From: Arachnopeziza araneosa
Taxonomy: Eukaryota; Ascomycota; Leotiomycetes; Helotiales; Arachnopezizaceae
Assembly: GCA_003988855.1 (NCBI GenBank)
Contig: QYAI01000020.1
Span: 186,001-250,000, forward strand
Direction: 5' to 3'
Length of the DNA stretch: 64,000 nucleotides
A program made the position numbers and the translations under genes. Position 1 is the first letter of the stretch, and each line of letters starts with the position of its first letter. The notes under the pieces are model-generated. The model was not told the origin of the DNA. It did no database searches and saw nothing but the letters and a program-made list of their open reading frames with translations. Positions 36,241 through 47,550 of this stretch are shown here, piece by piece.

Positions 36241-37151
36241 ATGGTTTCCTTCCCCTCAATCTATATCAGCAAGCGGTGGAGATTTCCCCGCGTCCTCATC
36301 GCCTTGATGGTGATTGAGCTCGCTGGAACCGTACCGGCCCTCGCCCTCTTCGGTATTGCACAACCAGATTTATTCCGGACCAAACTCTGGCAGGTTGGCT
36401 CTGATAATGGCTTCAATTCTTCTCCATCGCAGGTGCTCTATGCATATGCAAACTACCGACCGATACCCAAGATCCCATTTGTGTGGACGGGAACGTGAGT
36501 AGCTCCACCGACTCTCGACTTGAAAGAAATATCGGCTAATTGGTAAAAATCGCAGTCTAACGGATTTTAATGTGGCCATTTCTGTCCTGATCACCTTCAT
36601 CCTCATGGTCAAAGTCGTCATGTTTGTCCTCCACGTCTGGTACCCTCTCCTCAGCACCGTAACCAACGCCATCGTTACCGCGCTATGGATCGTCTCCATG
36701 TATGGACAGATGGGTCCAGACCATTCTGATCCGGAGCACCCCTCCAACATCGCGTGGTATATTACCAAGTCCTGCTCCTACGCCAAACCCTCAGGCAATG
36801 AGCATTATTGTCTCATGGCCAAGGGTACATTTGCTGTCACAGTGGTTATGGTGTATGTATCTCCCTCGTCGTACCTCAACCTAGATCTGACCTCTTTCCA
36901 GCGCCGTCTTCCTCGGCAACTTGATCCTGGGAATCTACTCGATGATACCATCAGCAGAAGAGCGTCTAACTGAAAAACTCGAGATAGACGACATGCAACA
37001 AGGATCACCAGCATCAGAGCGAGGCAGCGACAAGGAATGGGAGATGAAAGCAGTCCCAAAGTCAAAAGCCCACGCTGTACCATACACACCGAGGACACTC
37101 GCCTTTAATACCTTGGATCGACAGCTACCTCTGCGAGCCCAATATTCGTGA
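36241..37151 (+). CDS. Four-helix membrane protein of unknown function
   Basis: Spliced as 36241-36494, 36556-36852, 36902-37151, 266 residues. Four hydrophobic helices are clear: ALMVIELAGTVPALALFGIA, VAISVLITFILMVKVVMFVL, TVTNAIVTALWIVSMYG and FAVTVVMVAVFLGNLILGIY. The loop between helices three and four contains two Cys (SCSYAKPSGNEHYC) that could form a disulphide. The C-terminal 65 residues are a charged cytoplasmic tail. The topology is MARVEL-like, but I do not claim the family. The start has a good context (ACCATGG) after a long CT-rich leader. Confidence 0.82.
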
Positions 37152-38744
37152 ATGAACTTCCGACTGTTTATGGATTACGTTTTGGTGTCTGGGGCCTGGG
37201 ACGGAGTTAGGAAAGGACCGGCTGGGTCGAAATGGCTCCTCGTGCCGTGATTCGAGAGAGTATAGCGCAGAGGAAGAGCAAGAAGAGGTGGTGTAACGAT
37301 ATGGACGATATGGTTGGGTGTGATGATCTAATCTACCCACTTACTACATACTACCTCCTACTGACAGTGGACGGTACATATAACTATTATAATTTCCGTC
37401 CTTCTCGGGTCGAGGGATTTTCTATTCTGTCAAACAAATAAAGAAGATAAACAAACTTCTCCATGACCCGACTTGATCATTGTTGTAACACTGTGAAAGA
37501 TTCCATTTCATATCGTCGAAATACTTAAGCTTGAATAGACCATCCAGCCGTTTATCCTCCCACTCAATGTAGGAGACAATCACATCTCACGGGGTAGCTT
37601 GATCCACACCCAACCCACTCGGCACCTAACCGCTTCCACCTCTCCCCTCGATTCTACAGCAGCCAGCCAGCGCATGCAAGAGACAGATGAGCGGCTCACT
37701 CACACACACGCACACGGTCGGTACCTGCGTACTGTACCTCCGCCGCCATCTCGGATCAGACACGCTCCCGGGCCTGCCACTACCACCACCACCACCACTC
37801 AGAAAGGAAGGGTCAAGCCAGAGGAGAGTGAGGGGGAGGGTGATGCAGGTACGCAGGTACGTGGGTGCGGACGTTTCACTTCGCGCATGCAACCTGCGAG
37901 TCGTGCTTGTTGGGGGATGGGGGGGGCTCGCTTAACCCCCCTTTTCTGGTTGTGGGAGGCGGGACGGCGATGGGTTAGGTTAGGTGGATTGGGAAGAGGG
38001 AGGAGGGAGGGAGGGAGGGAGGGAGGGGTTATGATTCAAGATTACAGCAGATGTTTGAATGATATCAAAGGTTTCAGTCACTCTCGCTCACCTCACGTTT
38101 TAGATTAGTGTTGGTGCTTAAGCAGTCACAACATGAAGGAGGGAGATGTAGGAAAATCAACCTATGCATAGGGAGCTAACTAAGAATCCATCCATCCATA
38201 ATCAATCTATCCATTCGTTTACCTATCAGATCATGCAATTTATATTATAGCCTTGATGAATCAACGCCCCACCGTCCGTGAAAATGCATTCTGTATCTCC
38301 CTTGCTCTCTCTAAAATCAACGCCGATGATTGATGAATGCTTTTTCAAGGAAAAAGAATGAAAGAATGAATATTGTTGCCTTGTTTCTGGATTAAAAATG
38401 TTGTATGAATAACGATGCTCGATAAGGGGGTGCCGAAAGGATGTTTTGGTGCTGGAATCAAAGCAATGTCGAAAGGACCTTGACGGGACTTGGATGCTGA
38501 TGAGTTCAGATGATAGAGGTGTCTCAAAAACTCTGCTGTCACCGTGAGTCTTTTCTCCGGAATTTGGTGCTGGTTTGGAGAATATGGAGTGATTGCGTAA
38601 GTGCATGAGTGGAGTTCGATGAAGTGTAGAAATGAGTGGACAGCCATGCTTGTTGTCAAAGACGTTTGCGGTAATGATAGATTGTCAGAGTAACAAGGCT
38701 CCAGTTGCTATCGCAAAAAGGACCACATTCTAGGAGCTGGATAA
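37152..38744. other. Intergenic region with several microsatellites
   Basis: 1593 bases between the convergent ends of the membrane-protein gene and the 820-residue gene. Simple repeats include a CA-type run near 37700, an ACC run at about 37777-37799 and a GGGA run at about 38003-38028. No gene recognised. Confidence 0.5.
38003..38028 (+). repeat. GGGA microsatellite
   Basis: About six tandem GGGA units in a G-rich stretch; G-quadruplex formation is conceivable. Confidence 0.8.
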
Positions 38745-41361
38745 TCAGCGTCCGTGGGCGTTTCTTCGTGTAGTATCTGGAATTTTATGCCAGTGATTAA
38801 GGAATTTTTTCTTATCTTCGATATCAACAGCATAATTTCTAGATGAGTACATCTGGTTTAGCTCTCGCTGTGTGCGAGGAACTTGTCGCTCATTGAACTC
38901 GGGGTCATGAGTGGATCTGATAGTCTGCTGACGATGATAATCAAGAGTTGCTGCGCTTTTTGTAATCTCGTAGGTATCGAAGTCCTTGATAGCCTTGCTA
39001 AGGTCGGCTAAGTTCCACTCATCAAAAGGACATAACCATTTCTTAATTATGGCCCGCTTCTGGAGCTTAAAATGATCTTGCTCACGATCCAAGTAGCCAA
39101 AAAGTCGACAGCCAAAACAAACTCCATCTGCATTGGCTTTCCCCGGCAGTTGGTCATACTGGAAGAATATTCCAAGTAGATCTGACTTGCAACACGTGCA
39201 CTGATATATCTTAACCGCCCATTTCCACCCCTCGTTCCTATTCCCAATGTTCCCAGTGAATTTGTCGACGTCTCCATGATGATCCATGTTTGCAGCGTCA
39301 ACATACGCGACCAAAGTTGCCAATGTGCCTTTGCATCTTCGCATTTCCGAGGATTCCACGCCCTTTCTTTCCGTTGGTTCTAGTCTCATCATCTCAATCA
39401 TAGCCTGTTTATACTTGAGATCCACCATTTCCTTCAAAGTTTCGGCTACTAGGAAGCATGGTCCATCGCTTAACCATTTCCTAAACATGGAGAATTCACC
39501 TTCAAAATCCATTCCTTGCGCTCTAGCTCGAGGGAGGATGCGAGCAACAAGGCACCAAATGCCTAAGCATGAAGCCGCAGTTGTGCGGCTTTTGAAATTG
39601 TCCCATGTAACTCCATAGCTTCCAACACAGTAAGGGTCTCCAGGTACGAATTCGGGACCAACATGGAAATTAGGATAGAAATCCAAAGAAATCTGATTCT
39701 CCTTGCCTAGGGGTCTATCGGTTTTGACAATATCGAGCAAGTTAAGTGCGTGACCCACATGGATCAACTGACATTTCAGAACCCCTAATGTCTTTAGATT
39801 TCTCATCTGGGGGACAACAAGCGCCAAGTGTTGGTGAGTGAGAAATGTTACTCGGTGCAGTTGCAGAGTTTGAATAACATCAGCCCAGTTTGAGAGAGCA
39901 ATGGCTGCGCAATGGATTAGCATGTGCAAGTGTACTTCGTGTGGGGTATTTACTCATATTTTTAACGTGCTCTACCTGTCCTTGGAAATAATCTGGTCCA
40001 TCCCGATGCACTAGACGTAGTCTTGAGGTCGAGGCTACGACATGTACGGGGGGCTGTTCAGGTCTTGGTCGTTGTGTTACACTCTGTGCATCTTGAGCTT
40101 TATTTTCGGGGACATGAATATCACAATTTTGGAAAAATCCTCTTGTAACATCCCACATATGCTACAATTCATAGTTAATAACTGCCCAATTCGTGACCCG
40201 ATTACAATTAACTTACCGCTTTGTCGGTTATGAGCCCAAACATTTCCTGGCAGGATATCAAGAATTTCGAGGTTACGAAATGATTCTGTAATATCCTTGT
40301 AAGTATCTCATGTTTGATATCAGGATTTCGCTCAAAAGCCCGAAACATTGCACAATTCTGCTTGATTCTCGGTAGTTTGAACGGTACACCGCTTGCAAAT
40401 AATGGACCCTAGGAGGTTAAGTTAGAAAACTGATTCTTAAAGAGGAAGAATGATTTACCTCCATTACTCCCTTCGTTGGGTCTTCTCTCCATGGCCAACC
40501 CTTCAATGATCTGTCGAATCGAAGCTTTAATGCCTCCTCTTCAAGTTCCTCTTTCGTCTTAGGTGGCGGTGGGTTCGTTTCCTTATAATCGTCCCAATCA
40601 GACGTATTATTCAAAGACTCAGAATTATTAGTGTCAGTTCCAACATAGGCGAAGGACAATCCTGGGGATCCTGAAGAGGTGATCGTAGCTGGAGAAACAC
40701 TGCATAACGGGGTCCGATCTGATGCAGGGGAACTTTTGGTTGCTCGCGGTGCCGTGTAAACATCTGTACCATTTATAATGGTTGTCGATGTGCTTGGACC
40801 TTTTGATGAATATTGGTTGCCTCGGGACACTTTTGGTATGGGTTTCGGCGTGTTCGAGACCGAACCTGTCGATTTTTTCCACGGATTATTGTTGGCAGAT
40901 GGTTCTTTTTTGTTTTTAGGACCTGCAACAACAGCCCATATAGGTAAGGCCGTGTTCATTGGTTTGGAAGTCGCTGATCTTTTATTCCAGGGATTACTGT
41001 CAGCAGCCTGGTTTGTAAAGTTTGTGCTATTTGCCGCACTTGGCCAAGCGGTTGACGGATTTAGGACGGAAGGAGACTTCTTTGTAGTGCTAGAATTCCT
41101 ACCAACAAACTTGATAATAGGTACATTAGCGCCATCTACTTTTTGTGTTTCTGTGCTGTTGTTGTTTATCGTTGGTGGCTGATCTCGACTCAACCGATCT
41201 TCATCGGCGATGATGCGTTGGGTGATATCCTCAGGCGGGAGTGGAAGAGTTTCCTGAAAGGGGTGGCCGTTCTCTTCGCGGAGTCTTTCGTTGTGTCTTC
41301 TTGGCTTTGCCGCCATCCTGTTATATTTTCGATTCATATCTTTCCCTGATCGATAAGTCAT
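38745..41361 (-). CDS. Unrecognised 820-residue protein with disordered N-terminus and Cys-pair C-terminus
   Basis: Spliced as complement(38745-39904, 39954-40161, 40217-40408, 40459-41361), 820 residues, with three introns of 49-55 bases, all in phase. Residues 1-290 are low-complexity (Asn, Ser, Thr, Pro, Lys) with recurring Trp-containing motifs (NPWNKRS, IWAVVAG, NPWKKST) and end in the charged helix KTKEELEEEALKLRFDRSLKGWPW. The C-terminal half is globular: LQLHRVTFLTHQHLALVVPQMRNLKTLGVLKC has leucine-rich spacing like F-box partner proteins. A later stretch pairs CTCCK with CFGC about 25 residues on, a possible zinc site. I do not recognise the family; it is probably restricted to related fungi. 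The start at 41361 is the first ATG in frame. Confidence 0.78.
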
Positions 41362-44300
41362 ATTAGCACTTGAGGAATCTTCAGATAAATGAGAATAGGA
41401 GGCAACAAGACTTGAAAAGTGAGGTTACCAGAGCCTCTTTTCGGTAGGTACTAGGTAAGTGATGATGATTGGAAACAGAAGGATGGCGCCAGAGTATGAT
41501 GGCAAGAGCGATAAGTTCTCGAAATTGTTTCCAAATGTGAGCTTGAGTGCCAAATGAGCAAGTGGTAAAGATATGTAATACGTCGAAAAGGCTTAGGAGC
41601 AGAAAGTCTTGATGGGGATTGTGATCTTGTGGTAGGAATAAATGTAACGCTCGTGTAGATATTGGATGAAGAAGACAAGATGTGGCTGGTCTAGGATATG
41701 TGTTTATGTCTCGATGAAACAAGTGAGTGTGCACAATGGAAGATCTTCCTAGGGAAAAATAGTGTTTGTGTTAGAAGAAAAGGACAAGGTATAGTGCGCT
41801 TGTATTCTCATTAAATGAGGGTTTTTAAACCATAATTGGGATGACGGAAATCTACCAACGTCATACTTACCTAGGTTGGTAAGAGCTTTGAGTTGAAGGC
41901 GCAACGGCCTCAAATTTAGTCTCTGAAGTGAAGACCAAATGTGTCATTTGCTTTAATGTCCTACATAGGTACCTAGAATAGACGTCTTCGAAACTCGTGC
42001 GACATACTTTTTATGGTGTGGATATTCATAGGATAGAATTGATGAACTTGATGTTTTAGTAAACACGAAGTCTTTAAACTCGTTGCGCTCTTTACTGACT
42101 AACGAATGTACGACTGCAAGAGATATATTCTACTCGGCGATCGAAGATTGAATCTTAAGTGTGTATTTTCGCTGGTTACTGAACCTCCAACCCTATTGAA
42201 CATGCAATTAGGGGAGATTTGATCGTGGACTTGAGATGAATTATTGAGTTTTCTTACTGACACATAAATTATCACAGACCACTAGTAGCTGATATAATTC
42301 ATAGAACACTTAGTTAAGGGACAGAATAATTCGTGGTACGCTTCTAGTTTTTAGATTATTTACCAAACATCAACCAACTACACTTGTATATATGATTTTA
42401 AAAGTCTCAAGTTATGGTCTATGCTACATTAATAAAGACTTTCTCTGTAAAGTTGTTTCTGAGTGTCGCATTTAACATGCGACAATCAAAAATGGGTTTG
42501 AATCTGCCGATTTAGAACGTTTGAAATTTTGTCGTGTTGGAAAGAGTTGCTCGAGAAACAAAATTAGGTGTTCTATGAATTATGTCAAGCCACTGGCGAA
42601 GACTTGATTCTAATGCTCTGATGCTTTAAGTTGTACAGATACACGGGCGAAAACAATCAAGGTTTTAAATGAATCGCTGAATTCGTGCTCGATCTGATTG
42701 CAAATCGAATTGAGCTAAGGATTTGGTAGCAACATCACACAAATTTGCCAAACAGAACGTTAGTGAATCAATACCAAGCACAGCACTATTTCGAGTAGCG
42801 AAAAACGACGTCGTAGGAAAAGTCAGATATCGCTCACAAAATATCACAACAAGTTTACACTAAATTAGAAACCACCGGAGCTCCGAACCGATTTGGCAAT
42901 ATATCACGTGTCATCATCAAGCATGTAGGGAACCTTGGAAGGCAATTTGTCTGCCAAACTGGAGAGACCTTTAATCTATATGTGAATAATGCGACCTTGT
43001 AACGAAACATAGATTTTCAACATAAATATCAAAAGGGTTGGGATTCTCACCTTCTAAAGATTTCTTCGCGCTTGTGGCAGAACTGTTCAGCACGCAAAAC
43101 TGACAAAGATGCAAGCATGACTCCATGACAACCGAGTCTGCCGAAGTCGAAAACGAGGTGGCGAGCAAGGACAACCTTCAGATTAGGTTATAGGAATCCC
43201 GTCAGCCATCTTCGACATTTGATGAGAACCTGACGATTGTAATCTCCAATGAGAAATGGTTGCTTTATCAAAGCGGTGTGTTGCCTGACGATCGGAGAAT
43301 GCAGATTCTTCTTGACCTCAGCGATGATACGCTTGATGGCTTTAGGAGGCATGCAAAGGCCTATTTATCCGTTGGTTGCTGTTGACCGCTAGAAAAAGTT
43401 TGAGTGTTGAGGATACAGGAGTCGTTCGTATCGAATCGTCAACACACTGCAAAGGGTTCGCTGCGTCATTCCTGTGCAAAACCCTAGCTCCACTAGGTTC
43501 CCCCCTTATGCAGACCCCGCTGCATGTACCGTCAACGGCGAGGCGTCGAAAGAGCCCAAGCGAGAAATTTCTGAAACGAATACTAAATCCTACCCTACGT
43601 CTTGGGAGAAATGGTTGCCGTTGAGATGCTTTCTCACCAGCGAAATGGAAAGAAAACTCGTTTCGAGTGGAGCCTAGCAACAGGTTGGGGCAGACTTTTC
43701 TATTTAGCGCTCAACATGGCTGGAGGTTGATTCAGGGTTTTCTTCCCATCACGAAAGCGGGTCACGGCTTGACGCTAGCCCATGTGTGCCGGACCTTGCC
43801 AGGATTGAGAGGCGCTCTTAGTTGATGCAGGGAAATTGGGTCAGAAATAAATAAATAGTTTCTGGAGCACAAGCCAGTGGGTGAGAGAGTTTAAAAGAAC
43901 ACGAAAGGTGCATCAACTCTGAAGAGAGCTGAGTCTTTTGAAACAGCCGAAAAGGCCGTAGCGGCTGAGGACAGTTCAATGCGGTGCTCTGCCCAGGCAT
44001 CTGCCGGCAGCGGAGCCTTGAGATTAGTCAACTGGTGTATTGACTGCACTACTCGGCCACGGCCACCATCTCGACAGAGAATTTTCCCTCTTACGCAAGT
44101 CATGAGTGCGACGAACCTTTGGAGCAACTTCTGCAGTGTGGGACTCAGGAGTGGCGTCGAGACCGGATGCGGACAAAGAGTATTGAGGCCAAAGCTCTTA
44201 TCTTGTTTCTGGAGGCGTCAAATTTAAATTGTCACACCCTTGGTAACCACTAGGGGCGCGGGTTTTCGAACGGAGGCTGCTGATGTCTTGGATAGAAAGA

Positions 44301-45028
44301 AGTCTAGAGAACTGTTTCAGAGAGTCAGCTTCTGAGAAGACAGACCGGATGGATAGGAGCAGCAGGAAGCACCCCAGTCACGTAAAAGCTGACCTCGCCC
44401 AGACATCCGTCTCTTGAATTCTTGATGTAGGACTCATGCTGGAGCTGGCTGATGTATGGCCATGTGAACAATGTGCCGCTAAAACTATGCAGGTTGCAGG
44501 GTGTAGAGTGGAGAGTCAAATGCGCGACGCTGGCAAATGGTAAGCTGGGTCTGCCTTGTCCCGCAAGGCGTCTTCTGTCTTCAAACGATGTGCTCGCATG
44601 ATCTATCATGCCGATCTTGGCTCAGCGAAATGGCGTGTCGACCACAAGCTTGCAGAAGGAGTCTTTTTGCCATCGACGATGATATTGTGAACAGATTGAT
44701 CCAACCCACAAACTTCGTGGTTATTCGTAACGCAAGGACCATCCCCTCTCAGGAAGAGATCTCCGACCCATGGGCGGGTCTAAATTTGGTGTGGGTTTCG
44801 GAGCAAGTGTAAAGCAGGAGGGAAGGCTGGGAGTGAGCCTTCGATCGGTCAGGGCAATCTCGCTAAGACACCCCTGGCCATTATTTAATGATAACTCTCG
44901 AGGCCGCCCAACTTTTTCCTTTTACACTATCCATCCATCTTTCAAGCATCAAGATTCTTCTTCTTTCACCAGGCTTCATTACCACAAACCGTCCTTTCTA
45001 ACAAACACTTCTTCTACATATCCCCAAG
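41362..45028. other. Long gene-poor region
   Basis: 3667 bases between two divergent genes. It contains the inverted-repeat element at 42279-42596 and otherwise only short, unrecognised open frames. The last 120 bases are a pyrimidine-rich leader of the gene at 45029. Stretches at 41760-42280 and 42600-43000 are AT-rich. Confidence 0.5.
42279..42596 (+). mobile_element. Small non-autonomous inverted-repeat element (copy C)
   Basis: 318 bases. The left end reads CCACTAGTAGCTGATATAA and on to TTCATAGAACACTTAG; the right end on the other strand reads CCAGTGGCTTGACATAATTC then ATAGAACACCTA. The interior has one copy of the hairpin core TGTCGCAT-TTAAC-ATGCGACA (42464-42484) where copy B has an array. 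No open frame. Confidence 0.8.
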
Positions 45029-46438
45029 ATGTCTGAAGCACCAAAGGTTGAGGAGCCTGTTGTTGCCCCAACAGAGACTCCTGTTGAGGCACCTGTCGCA
45101 ACTGAGACTGCACCTGCCACTGAAGCTATCGAGCCAGCTGCTGAAGCTCCTGTTGTTGCCGAGCCAGCAAAAGAAGAGGCTGCAGTTGCTGACGCGAAGG
45201 AGGAACCCAAGCCAGCCGAGAAGGCTCTGACTGGTATCAAGTAAGTTGCCTCGTTAAATTTTGTTTTGTTATACCGTATCTATAAGCCTCCCATGTGGCA
45301 TATCTATACTCTGCAACTGGTCACGGTTTTCATACTGGATATCATTGTGTAAACATTACTATTACAGACACTTGGCCACTTCACTCACTGGCAAACTTTG
45401 TTGTTGACGCGAACTTCAATACGTTTAATAATGTCAACACTATTTATACGTGCTCCAGCTAACGTCTTTCACAGGGGTCTCGTTTCCCACATCTTCCCAA
45501 AGAAGACTGAGAAGGTCGAGGCTAAGGCTGAAGCCAAGGAAGAAAAGAAAGAGGAGAAGAAGGAAGAAGAGGCTGAGGCCAAGGAAGAGAAGAAGGAAAT
45601 TAAGGAAGAGAAAAAGGAGGAGAAGAAGTCCCGCAAGAGCCGCTCTGCCTCCCGCAAGCGCAACTCCATCTTCGGCAGCTTCCTGAACAAGAAGGAAGAA
45701 AAAACTGAAGCCAAGGAAGAGACCCCAGTCGCCGCCGCTGAGGAGTCTGCTGCGCCAGTCGAAGCTACATCTGCCGTTGCAGAAACCACCGAGCCTACAC
45801 CAGCTGTCGAGCCTACACCTGTTGAGCCAACCCCGGCTGTCGAACCTGTCGAGCCTACACCTGTCGTTGAATCAACCCCAGCTACAACTGAGACGCGTCC
45901 TGCTGCCAGTAAGCGCAGCAGCATCTTCGGTACCTTTAAGAACTCATTCAACAAGAAGGCCGAGGTCCTCCCAGCTGTTCCAGCCAAGGATGCTGAGCCT
46001 GTGAGCGACACTGCTCCAGTCATCCCAGCCGTTGAGTCTAGCGAGCCATTGGCTGCTGAGGTTTCATCCCCGGCCACTGTCCCAACTGAGACCACTGAAG
46101 TCCCTGCTACTAATGGCGAGACCAAGGCTGAGACCCCAGTTGTCAAGGCCGACAAGCGCAAGACTTCTCTCCCATGGTTGAGCAAGAAAGAGAAGCCTGC
46201 TACCAGCGATGAGGAAACTGTTGAGAAGCCGAAGTCTCCATTTGCCAAGCTCCGTGCTACCGTTAAAGGCAGGACATCTCCAAAGGCTGCTGAGAAGCCA
46301 GTTGAGACCGCCCCTGTTGAGGAGACTCCAGCTGCTGCTCCTGTTGAAGAGACCCCAGCCGTCACTGAGCCTGCCACTGTCTCTGAACCCGAGCCTGTCA
46401 TTCCAGTCGCATCCCCTGAAGTCACTGCCTCTGCCTAA
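45029..46438 (+). CDS. Lys/Glu/Pro-rich protein resembling PH_6 (Meu6-type) proteins but lacking the PH domain
   Basis: Spliced as 45029-45240, 45475-46438, 391 residues. The N-terminal 70 residues are acidic and Ala/Pro/Glu-rich, ending ALTGIK. After the intron comes GLVSHIFPKK, then a long Lys/Glu helix-forming stretch, KSRSASRKRNSIFGSFLNKKEE, and two more basic-hydrophobic modules (SKRSSIFGTFKNSFNKK, KRKTSLPWLSKKEK), separated by Pro/Thr/Val/Glu repeats (EPTPAVEP-like). From memory, fungal PH_6-domain proteins have this kind of head and tail flanking a PH domain; here no PH domain lies between. The repeated basic patches with bulky hydrophobics look like membrane- or phosphoinositide-binding elements (inference). 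The long CT-rich leader suggests high expression. Confidence 0.75.
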
Positions 46439-47550
46439 ACTCGCACTCATCGTCACCCACCAAGTCTGAATTGCGTCGATTGTTTATGGAAGGAAACTCA
46501 TTATGGCTCTCTAAGAAAGGGAACGGATCTCCTTGAAATACCCCAAGATTGATTGGTTGTTTGTCTGATACCACTCTCATTTTTGCATTACTTTGTTGTC
46601 GTTGGACTGTTACTGCGACGCTCCTGCGTATTGATACCCTATACCCAGACTGTCTTTTCGCAATCTGCCACTAGGGCAACTCCTGAACACTCCGCTAATA
46701 CCTAATAAACTCTCTTGTCTGCAGATCTTAATATTGCTTTCTACATGTGACTTGATCAGTCTCACGAAACCTTAACTCTTTTATACACTTCCATTTCCAA
46801 CAACTTGTGCAACAGATTGTCAATCATTTATTTTGCTCCGGGTATAGTTTCTATTTGTCACTTCCTGGGATTCTTTGATCTGCTCATGGTATGTGTGACA
46901 CAGCACACACTTCTTCCACGGACACCAATAGAGGAAGGTTGCAGATGCAAAACATGCATCTAATGCTTTGTCCCTGCACCTATGATTCTTGTCCGTACCA
47001 CAAAAGACAAGGTATTAGAAATCGTACGATTGAACGGAATCCTACAGATCTGATGTAGCAGGCTGGTTGGATAAATGTTTGCTTAGCGATACAGCTTGTA
47101 GGAAAGGAATAGAATTTATTCTTGTTGCAGAATCAAGATTTGTAAAGATATTGAGTTTCTGAGTATTGTTCCTTCAAGAACTATGCCGTAATTTTATGGG
47201 ACTATTTGATTAAGTGAACCTTAGACATTAGGTTAGTGACTCTATAGTACGGTCGGATCAGATATTTACTGTCAACTATGATGTCTATTCAGAAAATTTT
47301 ATATCGTTCTATAATTTTAGTTGGTATCACATATCTACCAGCTGGGGCCGATGTTCAAAGATTAATGCCTTTTATGCAGGATTTATGCAGGATTTATTCA
47401 AGATTTATGAACTTGCAACGTCCTAATATCAAAGATTCTTCAAGGCCAGATTTACTCTCTGTGCGCCATCAAAATTTCTGTGTGAAGCATATCTCCGCAA
47501 AGTAGGAAGGTGTTTACTTGTCTAACATTGAAGGCTACCCATACAGCAGC
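46439..47550. other. Intergenic region
   Basis: 1112 bases, AT-rich towards the right. A short tandem of TTTATGCAGGA lies at about 47371-47406. No gene seen. Confidence 0.5.
47371..47406 (+). repeat. Short TTTATGCAGGA tandem
   Basis: Two near-identical 11-base units followed by a degenerate third in AT-rich intergenic DNA. Confidence 0.6.

Noticed and set aside
45469..46425. Antisense open frame of 318 codons opposite the Lys/Glu-rich gene
   Set aside because: It is the mirror of a repetitive low-complexity coding region; composition is Gly/Ser/Thr/Val-rich with no domain and no splice or start context.
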